DNA of 64,000 nt from NCBI GenBank assembly GCA_030068145.1, contig JAPJBO010000559.1, positions 87,598 to 151,597 of the forward strand, read 5' to 3'. The position numbers and the translations under genes were made by a program. Source of the stretch: Diplonema papillatum. Taxonomy: Eukaryota > Euglenozoa > Diplonemea > Diplonemida > Diplonemidae. The notes beneath the pieces are model-generated. The model ran no database searches and was not told where the DNA came from. It saw only the letters and a list, made by a program, of their open reading frames with translations. Shown one piece after another: positions 1 to 10,470 of the stretch; the stretch's first letter is position 1; every line of letters starts with the position of its first letter.

Positions 1-689
1 CACCCGGTGACGACACCGATTCTAAGAGTCTAACCATTTCCTGGGCGGCAAACGTGTTGGTGCGTCTGTTGTTGGTGTGTTATCTTTTAAAACTGACGAA
101 GCTGCAGAACTTCTGGAGCGCTCCTGCGCCGCTACAATCCCGTGGGTGCGTGTGTGTGTATGTGCGTTCGAATTCCTGTGTGGTACTTCGCTACGCTCGG
201 CACAAGCACGCTCCGAATATCCGATGTTTTGCAAGTCAGCTGTTTTTGACAGCATGGCGAAAAAAAATGCGTAGTTTTGTTGTATTATTTTACTTGTTGG
301 TTGTCGACAACTTGTTTTGTGTTGAGGTGTCATTCATTTGCAAATTTAAAGCCGCCCACGTCACATTTTGTTAACTATTGAGCTCTGTAAAGGGGTTAAG
401 TGCAAGTGCCATGAAGGGAGCACTCAGCATGCACTTGATAAGCAGCGGCTACCAAAACTTGCCGTGACACCTATGAGCAAGTAAAGAGGAAACGAGAATG
501 AAAGGTTGTCTAAAAGAGAAAGGGGGGGTAGACGATATATAATTTCTGACCCTCAGCTTGCTAAAACGAGACCTAACCGAGTAACCTAGGGGGGGAATGT
601 GTGGAAGAGAAAAACGGGGGAAACCACAAAGGAGGCCGCCGTGGGACGGGGCGAAGGGAATCGAATGGGGAGCGCAAAAAGGGAAGGGG

Positions 690-880
690 CGGGTCGCAAG
701 AACGTGCTTGGAATGGGGTACGTGCCTCAACCGCCACTGGTCCTGTCTGCGCTGTGTTTCGGTCCTTAAAGCCACGGGCACATAAGGCGGGCCGTCATCA
801 GCGCAGAACCTGAGTGTCTGCAGACAGGACAGCGGTGTGAGTCTGGTTTGGCAGGCGGCTGCTCTGGGGAGGGGAGGATG
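690..880 (+). repeat. Dispersed repeat R1, copy 1
   Basis: About 190 bp that recurs at 19425-19590 and 40838-41010 in the same orientation. The shared core includes GAACCTGAGTGTCTGCAGAC, preceded in all three by a GCAAGAAC...GG block and a stretch around CCACGGGCACATAAGGCGG. Its minus-strand translation holds a conserved CPVCRHSGSALM segment in copies 1 and 2, so the repeat may have begun as a piece of coding sequence. Copy 1 lies just downstream of the MYND exon, so it could derive from that gene. No terminal repeats were seen. Confidence 0.6.
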
Positions 881-933
881 GGCAAAACGGTGGTCTGGGG
901 GGGAAGGGGGGGGCGGGGGGGGTGACGGCATAC

Positions 934-1043
934 CGGCCAAGCTTGAAGTTGACAAGAGCGATCGCAGAACACGGCGGATCTGCAGCCACCGCAGAGTTGA
1001 AGGGGCGGGCCGACCTTTCCACAATGCATGCAAGTGTCGATTT
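934..1043 (-). CDS. MYND zinc-finger exon (single exon or fragment)
   Basis: The minus strand encodes a clear MYND-type zinc-binding pattern: CMHCGK, then LQLCGGC, then FCDRSC, then QLQAW. Spacing is C-x2-C, C-x2-C, FC-x3-C, which is the first two-thirds of a MYND domain (a protein-protein interaction module). The open frame is closed upstream by an in-frame stop. A plausible acceptor (cgcgcag) sits at 1044-1045, and a GTATGC donor follows at 933, directly after the AWP codons, matching the donor of other genes in this window. The last MYND Cys/His residues should lie on a later exon that I could not find. It may be a live exon or a stranded fragment. Confidence 0.45.
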
Positions 1044-1254
1044 CTGCGCGTTGTTGAACATTTTTTGACTTTCAGCCATTCATCCACAAAGCCTTTATCT
1101 GGCCACAGTGCCGCAACTTCGTGCGAGCCGTAATATATGGAATGACTTCTTAAATCAACTGATGCAGACCGCCCCAGATCCGCGTAGTAGCCTCAAACTC
1201 TTGAGTGGCTAACTTTTGGACCGTCGCCGCAGAATCTCTGCATGCTGAGCTCAA

Positions 1255-1497
1255 CCACCAGCTGCTACCTACTCAGCATCCCTGATACCTACGAGGTGAT
1301 GGTACCGAGGTGCTGTGGATACCACAACATACACCGATACCACGATAGGTGCTAGTGGATGGTGGGTTTTGTGTACACACCCACGAGTATGGAGTAGCGG
1401 TGGATACCACCTAGCGTACTACCTACTCGGCATCCCTGATACCTCGACGGTGGATGGATACGTAGGGTGCTGTGGATACCACCGCATACTCAAACTC
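1255..1497. repeat. Imperfect tandem duplication (~150-165 bp unit, 2 copies)
   Basis: The block around CTACCTACTCAGCATCCCTG and GCTGTGGATACCAC occurs twice in tandem with about 15% divergence. It lies just beyond the 3' end of the coiled-coil/polyQ gene. No coding sense was recognised. Confidence 0.6.
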
Positions 1498-1625
1498 TAA
1501 GTAAGAAAGCGGTCGACATACGGCGAGAAGCTTCGTGTCCGAATCCGTTGTGGTAATCGTGGCCTTCCGGCTTCGGCTGGTGCTGGTGTTGGTGGTGATG
1601 GTGGTGGTGGTGGTGCTGCTGTTGA

Positions 1626-1658
<33 letters not shown>

Positions 1659-3132
1659 TGCTGTTGTTGCTGGTGGCTGTGGTGGTGGTGGCCGTTTCCG
1701 TTCATGCTGTCGTAGAAGTTCGACTGCGCAGAGTGGGCCGCAGGCGGAGGAGGTGCTGAAGAGACGTGTTCCCGCTGCCGTTGCGAAGCGCCGTCCCCGG
1801 TGCCGTGCTGCTCCGCCATGGCTCGCTCGACATGGTCCTCAAGCGTCATGATCGTTCCTCGCAACTGCCGCATCTGTTGCGCATAGTCCCGTGAATCTTC
1901 TTCCCTGTGTGTGAACAGTTTCCGTGGGTTGCCGCCACTCCGGCGTTAAAGTGACAGGGTTTTTCTACCAAGATGACCACGAACCGGCCACGAACTGTTC
2001 ATAAACTACCGTAATGACCACCAGCTTTCAGAAGCTACCAAACATGACGACTCATACCCAACCCAGCTTTCACAATGTCTGGTTACAACGCGCACCACTG
2101 CTAATACCTTTCCGAGGGTTGCCGCACCAGCCACCCCGTTAAAAGCGATTGGGTCTTTTACCAAAAATGACCACGAACCGGCCACGAACTGTTCATAAAC
2201 TACCGTAATGACCACCAGCTTTCAGAAGCTACCAAACATGACGACTCATACCCAACCCAGCTTTCACAATGTCTGGTTACAACGCGCACACTGCTAACAC
2301 CTTTCCGAGGGTTGCCGCACCAGCCACCCCCGACGTTAAAAGCGATTGGGTCTTTTACCAAAATGACCACGAACCGGCCACGAACTATCCATAAACTACC
2401 AGAATGACCACCAACTTTTCAGAAGGTATCAGAAGCTACCAGACATGGCAATTCGTACCCAACCCGGCTTGCACAATGTCTACACGGTGAACTCCAGCAA
2501 CTGGCCTCAAGTGCGGGTGTCACACCCGGAAATAGGGTGTGCACACCCGAAAATAGGGTGTGAAATAGGGTGTTTACACCCGGAAATACGGTGTGCACAC
2601 CCTATTTCACACCCTATTTCACACCATACTTGCGGGTGTGGCACACCTGCGTTTGGAGAATCTGGTTTCACTCGAGCAAAAGTTGCTGGAGTTCACCGTG
2701 TAGTCACGCAGTCCCTCAAAAACCCATGCACCGCGAGAGTAGTAAGTACACTTGGCAAACGATCATGATCAGCAGGTCCTATTTGGGCGGTGCAGCTTCC
2801 TCACACACTGCATGTGGCTACAAAAAGAAATGCTATTTTGCTTGTTCGTTGTCAGCTCTTTTGTTGAGTTGTGTTGAGGTTGACGTTTAGGTATCGGCAA
2901 GATGAAACCCAGGCCCGTCCCCTGCACACCTTGCCATGCGTAGGTTCTGCAGCTTCTCCTGCATCTCCACGAGGACTCGGGTCCGGTCGTCCATTTTCCG
3001 CTGGACGTTCGCCGTCAGCTTCGCGATCTCCGCCCGCACCTCATACGCGCTCATGTCGCTGCGGATGTTCGGCTCGACATAGTCGTATTGGTTCGCCAGG
3101 TGGCTCGGCATACCTAAACCCCCATTCATCAT
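1490..3132 (-). CDS. Coiled-coil protein with polyQ/polyH tail, two exons
   Basis: Spliced model: exon A 3132-2930 (203 nt) and exon B 1904-1490 (415 nt), joined across a 1025 bp intron with donor AG|GTGTGC and acceptor ttcacacacag. The sum is 618 nt, or 205 residues plus stop, and the phase is kept. Exon A starts MMNGGLGMPSHLANQYD and becomes a charged amphipathic helix (about residues 25-67: MSAYEVRAEIAKL, then MQEKLQNLRMA). Exon B carries the helix on (REEDSRDYAQQMRQLRG, then MTLEDHVERAMAEQ), so the coiled coil crosses the splice junction, which supports the model. The C-terminal half is low complexity: long glutamine and histidine runs. No family is recognised; a structural or cytoskeletal scaffold is possible. 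A further intron could begin near the GTATGT at the end of exon B, which would move the 3' end. The intron holds a three-copy tandem repeat and a MITE. Confidence 0.6.
1918..2479. repeat. Tandem repeat, three units of ~195 bp, within an intron
   Basis: The phrase ATGACCACGAACCGGCCACG recurs at about 1972, 2166 and 2363, giving a period of 194-197 bp. Units 1 and 2 are nearly identical; unit 3 is more diverged and is cut by the MITE starting at 2480. The whole array sits inside the intron of the coiled-coil/polyQ gene. Confidence 0.8.
2480..2703. mobile_element. MITE family A, copy 1 (TIR CTACACGGTGAACTCCAGC)
   Basis: A 224 bp element with inverted ends CTACACGGTGAACTCCAGC and GCTGGAGTTCACCGTGTAG. 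The interior is built from inverted GGGTGTGCACACCC-type blocks, so the whole element folds on itself. It has no coding capacity. It is inserted into the third unit of the upstream tandem repeat. Relatives lie at 34135-34295, 39733-39877 and, decayed, at about 16955-17140. Confidence 0.8.
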
Positions 3133-3299
3133 TCGCGTCCAGTCCCCCACAGGACCCTCCGCGACAGCGCTATTCAGCTGCCGCCCGGACGTCTAGCGTT
3201 TGTCTTGGTCCGTTCTTTTCTTGCCGGGTTGTATTTGTTTTCTCTTTTTTTTTTTTTCTGTGTTTTCGTGTCTTTTGCCCGCCGGGGGTTTCTTCTTTT

Positions 3300-4190
3300 T
3301 CCCCCCTGTTCGGAGAAGGGTTGGTGGTGTAATGCTTGGATCGTTGCGAGGGTTGGTGGTATAATGCTTGAATCGATGCGAGCTGAAGCCGCTCACACGT
3401 GAACCTGACGGACTGCACTCCAGTATGTGTGCGGTATGGCGCTGGACAGTCTCCATTGCGAGGGTTGGTAACCCCGAGCTCACGCCCATTTAAAGTTTGA
3501 GAATAGGTCGAGGAAGCGATTTCCCCAATGCCTCCAATCGTTCGCTTTACCTGGCGTAACTCCTGTTTTGGTTCTAGCTATCCTGAGGGAAACTTCGGAG
3601 TGAACCAGCTACTAGATGGTTCGATGGGTCTTTCGCCCCTATACCCAGCTTTGACGAGCGATTCGCACGTCAACACCGCTACGGACCTCCACCAGGGTTT
3701 CCCCCGGCTTCGTCCTATCCAGGCAGAGTTCACCATCTTTCGGGTCCCAACAAGTGTACTTAACCTCAAATCCCTTTCCAGTAAATCAGGATCGGGCTGT
3801 GCTGCGTCCTCAAGGATTGGCACATCTCCCTTTCAGTGCGGCTTGTGGGTTTGACACCCTGAGCCTCGCACTGGTATAATGCTTGAATCGATGCGCGCTG
3901 AAGTCGCTCACACGTGAACCTGACGGACTCCAGTATGCGTGCGGTATGGCGCTGGACAGTCTCCATTGCGAGGGTTGGTGGTATAATGCTTGAATCGATG
4001 CGAGCTGAAGCCGCTCACACGTGAACCTGACGGACTGCACTCCAGTATGTGTGCGGTATGGCGCTGGACAGTCTCCATTGCGAGGGTTGGTGGTATAATG
4101 CTTGAATTGATGCGCGCTGAAGCCGCTCACACGTGACCCTGACGGACTCCAGTATGCGTGCGGTATGGCGTTGGACAGTCTCCAACGCGA
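3300..4190. repeat. Tandem array (~112 bp unit) split by an LSU rRNA fragment
   Basis: Units contain GGTATAATGCTTGAATCGATG, then GCTCACACGTGAACCTGACG, then TATGGCGCTGGACAGTCTCC. There is a partial unit at about 3305-3350, one full unit at about 3353-3466, and three more at about 3871-4185. The rRNA fragment at 3472-3855 separates them. Units differ by a few substitutions and a 5 bp indel (ggactgcactcc versus ggactcc). Confidence 0.8.
3472..3855 (-). rRNA. LSU rRNA fragment (domain II region), partial
   Basis: The reverse complement reads as eukaryotic 28S: GGGACCCGAAAGATGGTGAA, then GGTGGAGGTCCGTAGCGGTG, then GGGGCGAAAGACCCATCGAA, then CATCTAGTAGCTGGTTCACT, then CCGAAGTTTCCCTCAGGATA, then CCTATTCTCAAACTTTAAAT. 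It covers only a few hundred bases of the LSU and stops abruptly into tandem repeats on both sides. In rRNA order this piece comes before the piece at 5528-7258, but on the minus strand it lies after it, so the two are not one intact gene. It is most likely a relic; a functional fragmented rRNA cannot be excluded. Confidence 0.9.
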
Positions 4191-4425
4191 CTGCTCGAAT
4201 TGAAAGGCTGGGACTGGCAAAACACGGCTGCGTCGGGGATCCTGCTGCTGATGATGGCAGACGGAGGGACATACGCAAACGTAAGAGCCGGTCACGTCCG
4301 CGTCTGCGGGCAAAACTGCCTGGGAGGGTTTACGCGGCACTGCGCCGCCGGCTGCGTTCGTGTAGTTCCTACAAGAGCTGGGGTCTATGCATTTTGAGAT
4401 CACGTGGTGGGGGCGGGGTGCTAAA

Positions 4426-4581
4426 GGGGGGGGTTGAATAATAACACCTGTGTTATTATTCGATTTGTCGAATACTAAAAAAGTTCCGGTTAGCCGAACA
4501 GCAGCAGGATCAAGTAGTGGTAGTCTTTATAGGCAACCAGACGTGTGTCAAATAACTGTTATTATTCGACCCCCCCCCCCC
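4426..4581. mobile_element. MITE family B, copy 1 (G-run ends)
   Basis: A 156 bp element with ends GGGGGGGGTTGAATAATAAC and, inverted, GTTATTATTCGACCCCCC. The interior (TTCCGGTTAGCCGAACAGCA and AGTAGTGGTAGTCTTTATAG) matches a second copy at 37828-37982 at roughly 88%. It is non-coding. Confidence 0.8.
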
Positions 4582-4696
4582 TTTAAGTCGGCGCCGATCC
4601 AGCAAAAATACTTGAACCAATAGCTTGCATGGTAGCACGTACGAGTCACTTGCTGCGTCTGCTCCGAGCAGCGACTTACTGCAAACTCGTGGAGTA

Positions 4697-4968
4697 GTAT
4701 GGATTTGTGTATGGATTTGTCCAGGAGTAGTATGGATTTGTCCAGGAGTAGTATGGATTTGTCCAGGAGTAGTATGGATTTGTCCAGGAGTAGTATGGAT
4801 TTGTCCAGGAGTAGTATGGATTTGTCCAGGAGTAGTATGGATTTGTCCAGGAGTAGTATGGATTTGTCCAGGAGTAGTATGGATTTGTCCAGGAGTAGTA
4901 TGGATTTGTCCAGGAGTAGTATGGATTTGTCCAGGGGTAGTATGGATTTGTCCAGGAGTAGTATGGAT
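4697..4968. repeat. 21 bp minisatellite, about 12 units
   Basis: Unit GTATGGATTTGTCCAGGAGT(A), almost perfectly repeated, with one variant unit near the right end. Because 21 is a multiple of 3, frames through it stay open and look like a repetitive protein, but nothing else suggests coding. Confidence 0.95.
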
Positions 4969-4972
4969 TTTA

Positions 4973-5110
4973 AAGTTAAAGTTCGCTTGAGATTCCAGCA
5001 ATTTTTAGGGTCTCCGGGTGATCGGTATTCAAATGAGTTTCTCTCAGAGCAAGGGCGTCTATATGGGTGTTGTTTCTTTGGCGAACACTTTCATTACGAG
5101 TAACGGCTAA
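4973..5110 (+). repeat. Dispersed short repeat R2, copy 1 (SINE-like)
   Basis: The core AAAGTTCGCTTGAAACTCCG, then TTTAGGGTCTCCGGGTGACC, then TTCTCTTAGAGCAAGAAAGG recurs on the plus strand at about 10471-10625, 25168-25216, 32262-32312 and 59266-59357. All copies have the same orientation and different 3' truncation points. No terminal inverted repeat is visible, so a retroposed short element is the better guess. I see no convincing pol III boxes. Confidence 0.6.
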
Positions 5111-5597
5111 CCACGTCGGGTTTTGTACCTTCTCGGCACAAGTAGTGCAGTCTAGTGGTCTGACCTGGTTTGCCGTTTTGCAAAAAAGCACGCAAGTGCA
5201 AAGTTTGAGGCAGCAACGCGGCAGAAGTGTATAAGCCCGAGGTAAGAAGTTCTAAAATGCAAGCGTTGTATGGTGCAAGATGGCTGATACCGTCTTTTAC
5301 CCCCGCAAGCTCGACATCACGTGCAAGTTTCGCTGTGCCGGACGAAGACCAGCGAGGCCCATGCTGCGTCTGCGCCGAGCAGCGAGATACATGAGCTTTG
5401 CATGATACAAGATGGCCGATACCAGCCAAAACGCTTGCTGTTGAACAAAGTGTACAGGACGGGCAGACGAGTTACGCTGGTACTGGGTCGGCAACAGCGC
5501 ACCAAAATACATGACCACCAGCTTGCATGCCCATGTCAAATTGCTGTTGACACGGGAACCTTCTCCACTTCGGCCTTCAATGTTCTCCATTGAATAT

Positions 5598-7006
5598 CAT
5601 ACATGTAACCCCCGACAAATTTGTCGGGGAAAATCGGGGAAAATCGGGGGAAATCGGGGGGAATCGGGGGCTAAAACCCCCCCGATTTTTAAAATCGGGG
5701 GAAATCGGGGGGGTTTCACTGTAGTGCACTGGCTGGGAAAAAGTTTTTTTCGGCCCATTGGCATGACTACCAATTGAAGGCTGAGAAAGAAAATAGAATT
5801 TCTGAGAAATGGCGAACGAACGGAAAAAAGAAATGTTAGCCGAGGCACGTCTTGTGCGACCCGGTCAGCTTTTGCGGCTGCTTTGCGAGTATTTCGCTCA
5901 ACGCCCGCGCTTCCTTGACAACTGCCGGGGTTGGCATTCGGACTGCTTTTAGTTGCGCGGGCTTTCGGTTCGACGCTGCGCTGCTTCCGCTTGTCGTGTC
6001 TTCGATAGACACCAGCTTCTTCTTTTTCGCTCTCTTATTTTCTGCGGGGCCGTCCTGCTGCCTTCCGAGGTGGTAAGCAGCATGCGGAGTTTTGTTCAGC
6101 CAACGGCTCTCTGCCAAAGTCGAACTTCGATCGGACAGCTGCACTAGCTGTAGAAGATACCAACATCTTCATCGTAGCCGCCGCCTGTTTAGCCCGTCCC
6201 GGATTTCCTTGTTCTTCAGTCTATACAGAGCACCCGAATTACGGCATCTTCATCAGTCTTCAATTCCTTCACCCAGCAATGGTCCTCCTTGAGCGAACCA
6301 GACGGTGCCTCTATCGAGGCAATGTGTGCTCTGTTTGCCGCGAACTTCGCCGGTCGGTCAGAAGAGGTGTCCGGGCAGTTTGTGCAGTGGGCCGGCAGTG
6401 CTATGCTGACAAGCACCGGTACAGCCCACGACTATTGGGCATCCTACACGGGGGTGCATCCGGCACTGCAGTGCTTCGCTAAAATGTGTCTCAAGCTTTC
6501 ACCGACCGACACACACGTGGATTCGGCCTTCAGTACACTGAACATACTCGGAGAGAATAAAAGACGCCGCCGGTTGAAGCCGGAGATCATCGCAATGCGC
6601 GGCACTGATGCGATGTCGCAGGTGGGATTCGCGAAGATGGTTGAGTGCCATGCGTCATCTTCAGAGGAGTCGGACTTGGTGAGTAGGTGTCATGGCCCGT
6701 GAGAAATAGCCGGAGAAAAATTGTGCTGAGAGTATCCCAGTTTCGAAACACGTCGAAATAGTTATTTAATGCGATGTATGCACTTGTTTTCCCATCTCTT
6801 TGCCTTGCAGACAGGTAGAGTCCAACTGTACATACCCCCGATTTCCCGATTTCCCCCGATTTTCCCCCGATTTTCCACCCATTTCCCCCGATTTCCTTAC
6901 CGAGTTTCCCCCGATTCCCCCGATTTCCCCCCGATTTCTGCTGAGCCATCAGACCCCCGATTTTCCCCGATTTCCCCCGACAAATTTGTCGGGGGTTACA
7001 TGTATG
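5598..7006 (+). mobile_element. hAT-like DNA transposon inserted in rRNA
   Basis: The 1409 bp element has terminal inverted repeats CATACATGTAACCCCCGACA / TGTCGGGGGTTACATGTATG (over 30 bp in all), followed inward at both ends by arrays of an AAATCGGGG-type iteron pointing inward. It is flanked by a perfect GAATAT direct repeat. hAT elements usually make 8 bp duplications; here 6 bp are perfect, and 6 of 8 match if the ends are shifted by a base. The interior encodes only the C-terminal part of a hAT transposase (see 6289-6702), so it is a truncated or non-autonomous copy. Confidence 0.8.
6289..6702 (+). pseudogene. hAT transposase C-terminal dimerisation region
   Basis: The 137-residue frame holds the hAT C-terminal signature: an aromatic-rich stretch (DYWASYTGVHPALQCFAKMC), then LKLSPTDTHVDSAFSTLNIL, then ENKRRRRLKPEIIAM. 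This is the conserved hydrophobic helix, the small-residue/FST motif and the basic R-x-R-L-x-P-E motif that mediate dimerisation. The BED zinc finger and the catalytic DDE core are missing upstream within the element, so this copy cannot make an active transposase. Confidence 0.75.
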
Positions 7007-7227
7007 GAATATTCGTTACTACAACCAAGATCTGCACTCATCCACGCTCCATCGAGGCTCACGCCAACGACTTCGCGGCGTGGACCACGCACTCCTACGC
7101 ACACCTGGCTTTGTGACCAGTACGCGGCCAACTATGGGTGGATCGCTTGAGCATCATCCATTTTCGGGACCGGTGCATTCGGCAGGTGAGTTGTTACACA
7201 CGCATTATCGGATGCCGACTTCCATGG

Positions 7228-7350
7228 CCACCGTCCTGCTGTCAAGATGAACCCACCACCGACGGTGCCCGATCCTGCTGTCAAGATGAACCCACCACCG
7301 ATGGTGCTCGATCCTGCTGTCAAGATGAACCCACCACCAATGGTGCCCGA
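7228..7350. repeat. 39 bp minisatellite grown from the rRNA edge
   Basis: Three units of CCTGCTGTCAAGATGAACCC plus ACCACCGATGGTGC(C/T)CGAT. The first unit is the end of the LSU match (antisense of the GACAGCAGG region), so the array appears to have arisen by local duplication of rRNA sequence. Confidence 0.75.
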
Positions 7351-7968
7351 GCTTTCTTCTGAGAGCGGGAGAGCACAACAGAACAGAGGATTCATTGAAA
7401 CTCAGTCTGCGCCGACACCGACCGAAGACACATCCGACGCCACGAGCGGAAACGGAAAAAGAAAAAGAACGAGATAGAGAAAGAGAGAGAGTGTGAGAGA
7501 GAGGCGGCACAAAAGCAAAACAGAACAGCAACAGCAGCAAGACATAGCGGTCGCTTCTTTTTCTTTTTGTTTCTCCTTCTTCATAAGTCTGGCGGGCGTG
7601 AATTCGCTTCTTCCCGTCGTGCGCCTGTAGGTGGAGTGGGGGGGAGGAGGGAGGCAAGCATGCAGCCTCAGCTGTTGTGCGCGCGGCACCCGTTTTCCTG
7701 AACGCCTTGGGGGGGGGGTCTAACGCGCGAGAAAGAGTAGTCTCGGCTGATCTTCAGCCAACGAATCTAAAATGCCGCCGTGCGTTCGTGGCTGGTATTT
7801 TCGTTAGGAACAAGGAAAAAATGGGGAGAAATGGGAACCGAACGTATGGCACCCGTGCCTATCTGATGGAAAGAAGACCGGGCAAAAGAGCGGGAGGGGA
7901 CGGGATGGTTATGTGCTCAACACCGCACCCCACATACATAGCACCCTCTAGGGGCTGTAGAGGTGGTA

Positions 7969-8081
7969 TTGAGCCGGTCCATCCCCTCTTGATAGACCGT
8001 GATAGACCGTGGTGGACCGTGATTCACTGTGATAAACAGCGGCAGGCACTTCGGTGCAGTAGATAGGGACGGACCGGCTCA
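7969..8081. mobile_element. MITE family C, copy 1
   Basis: Ends TTGAGCCGGTCCATCCC and GGGACGGACCGGCTCA form an inverted repeat around an interior containing GATAGACCGTGATAGACCGT and AGCGGCAGGCACTTCGGTGC. Length 113 bp, non-coding. A second, longer copy in opposite orientation lies 218 bp away at 8299-8481. Confidence 0.75.
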
Positions 8082-8298
8082 GTGGCATAGTGGTATATAC
8101 GGTGGTATGTAGAGGTACGTAGGTGTGTATACTAGCTACCAGTATCCTCTCAGGATGACCTCGAGGTCCTCGTCACGAGCTCGTGGATGCAATCCTCAGC
8201 TACTCGTGGACCATGCGAGGTGCGGTATCTACCACATACCACTACGGAATACCACCACGCAGTACCACAGGTACTACAGGGTACCCTGTAGGTAGGTA

Positions 8299-8481
8299 TT
8301 GAGCCGGTCCGTCCCTATCACTTGCAACTGCACCGAAGTGCCTGCCGCTGTTAATCACAGTGAATCACGGTCCACCACGGTCTATCAGGTCCATTCCTAG
8401 TCCCTAGAGCTGCATCGAATTGCCCGGTGCTGTATTTTTTCGGTCTATCACGGTCTATCAAGAGGGGATGGACCGGCTCAA
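8299..8481. mobile_element. MITE family C, copy 2 (inverted)
   Basis: Ends TTGAGCCGGTCC / GGACCGGCTCAA, 183 bp. A GTA trinucleotide flanks it on both sides and may be the target duplication. The interior matches copy 1 in reverse orientation plus an extra ~70 bp block. Confidence 0.75.
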
Positions 8482-9910
8482 GTATGTACCACCACGCGGT
8501 CCCATTTGCTCTGTGTTTCGGAGGGAGTTAGGAGTCATTTGCATGAAAATGAGTACAACACTGCCAGCCATTCGCATTCGCTAGGTGGCCTCTGGGTGTG
8601 TCACTTTTGCTGCGCTTTCGTCGTGGTTGCAACCCGTGTCGGTTGCAACTGTTGCTGGGAGCCACAGACTAGCTCGCAGTTCGAAAAGGAAACGGAATAT
8701 TCGCTTTGCGCCAAGAGCGGCAGTTTTTTTTCTAGCGTTATTTCTTTCGCACGACAGGCGGGGGGGGGGGGGGGATGTCTTTCGGCTACGTTGAGTTCTC
8801 CACTCCTGCCTCTAGGAGCAGCACAAGCTCAAGAGGTCTAGTCAGCTATGTTACGTGCTTTCAGAAGTATTCGGAGGGGCCGCCGGTGCTGCTTTCGACG
8901 GAGGCTAGAAGGGGTGACGACAACTTCGTACGGGTCTGTTTCGTTCAATGCTGATGCTATGGAGTTCGTGTGGGCTACTGCCCATTTGTACCTCATTTTG
9001 CTATAAGCTCGTGTTGCGTTAGTCGCGATTAGCAACTGGCGCTCCTCGAAAACTTCTTACAAAGCAGGGGCTCATTCAAAAATCAAAAAAGGAAAGAGGG
9101 AACGGAAGACAGAAAAAAAGCAAACGCGAAAGCAAAAAAAAAAAAAAAAGGACATCGCCGCGGTTGAGGGTCGGAAGCTGATGACAAAAAGATAAGAGGG
9201 GGGTGTGGGGTTGCCTTTTTGTGCGGTCGACGATATACGTCGTTCTTTTTTTTCTCAGAACGCTTCGTGCGGTGCGCTTGCTGCGTGCCTCTAGATACGC
9301 GGTTTTCTAAAAAGATGGGTTTTGAAAGAAGGTTCAGATTTTCTTAGAGTAGTAGTAGGTATGTGTCGTCTGCCGAAGCAGCCGGAGACAGCAGCAGGGG
9401 GGCAGGTCTTGCTTTCCTTTTCTCTTCTTCATGGAGAACCCCGGCATCCGACTGTCCAATCACTGTCGAGAAAGTTTACGCCTATTGTGATGAGGTGGTT
9501 GCCCAAGCCCCCACGAAGCCTTATACACAACACGGTTACAACCTGAGGATGCAGCCCTGCTTAGGTGAGCACTCAGCCATCAGGCCATTGGCTGCTGGGC
9601 ACCCCCCGACCGGTCGATTTGCCACTTTTGTGGCCTTATTCGTAAGTCCACGCGGGCAACATCTACGCTTCGACGGTTCACTCTACTCACTAGCACAGAT
9701 CATCGCGAGACAGGTTGGATATACCCTGCACGGATGGCGCATTCTACGAGGTGCAACGAGTGGCTCCCGTTTATTCCGACGCCTGGCCGCAGATCCCGCC
9801 CCGTTTTGGAGGGGCTGCAATTGGTTTGCGGCCTTGCCGCGGGGAGCGGGCGGCGCTAACGTCACGGCGCACGCTTCGTTTGCGAGAGCCTTTTGCGAAC
9901 CGAGCCTCCA
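8482..9910. other. No gene recognised
   Basis: Homopolymer runs (G at 8760-8773, A at 9136-9149) and unremarkable sequence. Open frames here have no family signature. Confidence 0.5.
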
Positions 9911-9917
9911 GGGACAA

Positions 9918-10330
9918 CGTGTGTGTGTGTGTGTGACCCCTGAGCGGAGTCTAGCCCAGTGTGTGTGTGTGTGTGTGTTACGGACCGATGTTTAAACGTG
10001 GTGCCTCCCTTCACGACAGTACGACCACGCTCAGATTAGCCGATGCACCCCCGGGCTGGGAGTGGGGGCCTCCATTCGCTCTCCTGTTTGCGTGATGCTT
10101 TGAGCAGCAGCTGGCTAATGCTTCGTTTTCAGCCACACAATCGCCGCAACGTCCCAGTCTGTGAGCCATCCGCGGCCTTAGACCATCCGATCCGTGATGA
10201 TGCTGCTTGAGGCGGCAGCAGGTCTCCGCCGGTAGACGCTTTTTAACAACGTGTGTGTGTGTGTGAGTGTTATGTTACGGACCCGTTTGGACGTGGTGCC
10301 TCCCTCACGGAAGTACGACCACGCTGTGCA
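9918..10330. repeat. Short direct duplication with GT runs
   Basis: A (GT)n run followed by TTACGGACC and GACGTGGTGCCTCCCT and AGTACGACCACGCT occurs at 9960-10033 and again at 10249-10324, with small differences. Confidence 0.6.
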
Positions 10331-10470
10331 CGGGTGTGTTTGTGACGATGTTGGGGTTGGCTTCGGTGCTTCCTTGGCCGTTCGAGGAATCGGCCAACTC
10401 AGGGCCACTCTCGAGGGACGGCTCGCCTGTTTTGCTGCTGCGCGTGGCAGGGGGGAGGAAGCGCTTCTTT

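Larger units (their letters stand above)
5528..7258 (-). rRNA. LSU rRNA fragment, split by a hAT-like element
   Basis: On the minus strand 7258-7013 reads GACAGCAGGACGGTGGCCAT, then GTGTGTAACAACTCACCTGC, then CCCGAAAATGGATGATGCTC and GTGCAGATCTTGGTTGTAGT. The rRNA resumes at 5597-5528 with GAACATTGAAGGCCGAAGTG, then GAGAAGGTTCCCGTGTCAAC. These are adjacent stretches of eukaryotic 28S. The break falls inside the ...GAATATTC... motif, and the six bases GAATAT flank the insertion on both sides as a target-site duplication. The rRNA is therefore a relic, or was one once the transposon arrived. Confidence 0.9.

Noticed and set aside
4690-5000. CRISPR array
   Set aside because: Units are contiguous 21 bp repeats with no spacers, in a eukaryotic genome.
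4699-5103. Repetitive MDLSRSS protein
   Set aside because: Created by a 21 bp minisatellite whose unit is a multiple of three.
3472-7258. An intact or colinear LSU rRNA gene on the minus strand
   Set aside because: The two LSU pieces are in the wrong order, separated by minisatellites, and one is split by a transposon.
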